Source of the DNA: Novosphingobium sp. 28-62-57
GTDB taxonomy: Bacteria > Pseudomonadota > Alphaproteobacteria > Sphingomonadales > Sphingomonadaceae
Length of the DNA stretch: 64,000 nucleotides
NCBI GenBank assembly: GCA_002256985.1
Contig: NCGO01000018.1
Coordinates: forward strand, 40,462 to 104,461
Direction of reading: 5' to 3'
Shown here: one piece after another, positions 62,479 through 64,000 of the stretch
How positions within the stretch are numbered: the stretch's first letter is position 1
Layout: every line of letters begins with the position of its first letter
Position numbers and translations under genes: made by a program
Notes under the pieces: model-generated
Seen by the model: the letters and a program-made list of their open reading frames with translations, nothing else
Database searches by the model: none
What the model was told of the DNA's origin: nothing

Positions 62479-63737
62479 AGCTTGCTTCGGGAATGCCCTT
62501 GGCAATGGGGCTACTCACCGATCAGAATTCACCGGCGCGTTCGGTCGGCAGGCTCGCGATGGCTGCTGGACTGGCGCAGCTCGAATGGTCGGCAGACGTT
62601 ATTGCACAGGGCCTCTCAATCTCTCCCTTGCGCTACCCCGCCGAGCCCGGCCTGCACCCTGCGCGCAGTCGGACATTCGATGGACTTCACGGTTTCCTGT
62701 CGGACTGCCTGCCTGATGCCTGGGGGATGCTATTATTGAAACGTCGGGTCCAGCAGTTGGGCCAGCGTTTCGAAGCTCTCGATGCGGTCGACCGACTCGC
62801 CTTGGTTGGTACGAAAGGCCGCGGCGCCCTAGTCTTCCAGCCTGAAACACTCACGGGCGAGCTAGATGAAAGCATCGATCTCGATCTTCTCGCGGACGAA
62901 GCCCGCCATGTCTTGCTGGGCGAGGAGTCCGAATTGGATGATCTGCTAGCGCGCCTCGGCGGCGGTTCTGGTGGCGCGCGCCCGAAAGTGCATGTGGCGA
63001 TCGGCGCAGGCGGTAGCCTGTCCGCCGGAGACGAACTGGCTGTGACGGGGATCGGAAGCGCCAGTGAGGAATGGATCGTCAAATTTGCAGCAACCAATGA
63101 TCCTGCTGATATCGGGCCGCTGGAAGAGGCCTATGCACGTATGGCCCGCGCTGCGCAGATCGACATGGCGGAAACACGGTTGATCCCGTCGACGACTGGG
63201 CCCGGCCATTTCGCAACCAGGCGTTTCGATCGACCGGCACCGGGAAAGCGGCTGCACATGGTCAGCCTCGGAGGAGCCCTGGAAGCGTCCCCGCATATGC
63301 CGAGCGTTGATTACGACGGCTTCCTCAAGGCGACATTGGCCATCACGCACAGCATGGCGGACGTCGAGCATGCCTTCCGCCGCATGATCTTCAACGTGCT
63401 CGCGCGAAACCGTGACGATCATGTCCGCCAGCATGCCTACCTGATGGATGACCGAGGAAACTGGCGGCTTGCGCCTGCTTTCGATCTTACGTTCTCGAAT
63501 GGCCCCGGCGGCGAGCATTACATGGCTGTTCTGGGCGAAGGCCGCGCCATCACTCGCGAGCATGTCGAGAAGCTTGGGAAGAACCACGGGGTCCCAGCCA
63601 AGCGTGTTGCCGCCGCCATTGACGATGTCCGCGCGGCCCTTGCCGATTGGCCGTCGTATGCGCGAGACGCTGGAGTTGGGGTGTCCGTAGCCACAGTGAC
63701 GGAAGGGCTGGATTCAGTGGCGCAACAGTTTGGCTAA
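62475..63737 (+). CDS. hipA: HipA-like serine/threonine kinase toxin
   Basis: A 420-residue HipA-type kinase. The N-terminal HipA_1 domain ends with GLHGFLSDCLPDAWG; the kinase core shows GGSGGARPKVHV (the phosphorylated-serine loop), the catalytic NVLARNRDDHVRQHAYLM and the metal motif AFDLTFS. HipA toxins phosphorylate GltX and slow translation, giving persistence. The start is GTG at 62475. It is intact here, so it is probably active and held by HipB. Confidence 0.9.
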   Translation: MKLASGMPLAMGLLTDQNSPARSVGRLAMAAGLAQLEWSADVIAQGLSISPLRYPAEPGLHPARSRTFDGLHGFLSDCLPDAWGMLLLKRRVQQLGQRFEALDAVDRLALVGTKGRGALVFQPETLTGELDESIDLDLLADEARHVLLGEESELDDLLARLGGGSGGARPKVHVAIGAGGSLSAGDELAVTGIGSASEEWIVKFAATNDPADIGPLEEAYARMARAAQIDMAETRLIPSTTGPGHFATRRFDRPAPGKRLHMVSLGGALEASPHMPSVDYDGFLKATLAITHSMADVEHAFRRMIFNVLARNRDDHVRQHAYLMDDRGNWRLAPAFDLTFSNGPGGEHYMAVLGEGRAITREHVEKLGKNHGVPAKRVAAAIDDVRAALADWPSYARDAGVGVSVATVTEGLDSVAQQFG

Positions 63738-63902
63738 CCGGCCAGATTTCAATCCCGGACATGCGATCCCATCTTACAACTGCAGGTTATGTTGCGTGAC
63801 ACATTGTGTCTTCTGCCTTAGACATTCGAATATCGTGAGCAATTCAGGGGCATTGAGTGAAAGCAGCTGAGACCAGAGTAGACCGGTTCCTCGCAAGCAG
63901 TG

Positions 63903-64000
63903 TGTGGATCGGCGTGCAAAAAGGACCCCGTTAGCGGGGTGATCGGCGTCTAAAAGGGACCCCTCATTTCGATGGTTTAAGCAGCTGGCTGGATTTTCAG
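63903..64000. mobile_element. end of an IS21-family insertion sequence
   Basis: TGTGGATCGGCGTGCAAAAA begins a terminus that contains two direct repeats, GATCGGCGTGCAAAAAGGAC (63907) and GATCGGCGTCTAAAAGGGAC (63941), around CCCCGTTAGCGGGG. This is the typical IS21-family end with multiple transposase sites. The istA/istB genes would lie past base 64000. Confidence 0.8.

Larger units (their letters stand above)
59252..64000. mobile_element. integrative element at tRNA-Val, left part (runs past window)
   Basis: From tRNA-Val onward the content changes to integrase, excisionase-like HTH proteins, XRE repressor, HipBA and an IS21 end, with lower GC in 60.9-62.2 kb. The typical layout has the integrase next to the tRNA and reading toward it. 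The right end and the duplicated tRNA 3' end are not in the window. Confidence 0.75.

Noticed and set aside
59252-64000. complete prophage
   Set aside because: Integrase and repressor are present but no structural, lysis or packaging genes are seen before the window ends.

Overview
The window is high-GC DNA of an alphaproteobacterium, most likely a sphingomonad close to Novosphingobium or Sphingobium. The evidence is a LigW-type decarboxylase, a NOV1-like lignostilbene dioxygenase with its metal and phenol-binding residues at the expected numbers, an NDUFA12-type complex I subunit, DUF2155 and ScfR-type proteins, and several families of short palindromic intergenic repeats. Species cannot be fixed from sequence reading alone.

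Layout. 1-9.5 kb: aromatic (lignin-dimer) catabolism, with the 3' end of ligW, an MFS carrier, an operon of lignostilbene dioxygenase, Zn alcohol dehydrogenase and DUF3237 protein, a divergent MarR regulator, an aromatic-acid MFS symporter, a secreted M19 dipeptidase and a VOC protein. 9.7-20.6 kb: propionyl-CoA module, with an ScfR/PccR-type regulator, pccB, thiolase, methylmalonyl-CoA epimerase, methylmalonyl-CoA mutase, metY and pccA. pccB and the mutase each carry a short internal, frame-breaking deletion as the sequence is given. 20.7-29.9 kb: mixed genes (FAD oxidase, cytochrome c, alkylsulfatase, fatty acyl-AMP ligase, recX, NDUFA12, aat). 30.0-37.3 kb: tRNA-Trp, then a divergent arsR / desaturase-SRPBCC block and an amidohydrolase, then secE-nusG-rplK-rplA. 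37.3-51.4 kb: housekeeping and envelope genes (cyclophilin, CinA-like, flavin monooxygenase, CorA, a lipid-modification cluster, HD-GYP-like, der, MCP). 51.6-58.7 kb: valine/isobutyrate degradation (mmsB, enoyl-CoA hydratase, 3-hydroxyisobutyryl-CoA hydrolase, acyl-CoA dehydrogenase, mmsA, LysR regulator). 59.2-64.0 kb: the end of an integrative element at tRNA-Val(CAC), with integrase, two small HTH proteins, XRE repressor, HipBA toxin-antitoxin and the end of an IS21-family element that runs out of the window.

How the parts fit. Lignostilbene cleavage, aldehyde/alcohol redox and 5-carboxyvanillate decarboxylation point to one lignin-dimer funnel under a MarR regulator whose candidate operator recurs before the aromatic-acid transporter. 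The valine cluster produces propionyl-CoA (MmsA), which the module at 11-20 kb would carry to succinyl-CoA; the two lesions there would block that route unless other copies or a methylcitrate pathway exist. The best candidates for undescribed biology are the desaturase plus membrane-SRPBCC pair inserted between tRNA-Trp and secE, the DUF3237 partner of the stilbene dioxygenase, the small membrane protein coupled to pccA, and the paired lesions in the propionyl-CoA route.
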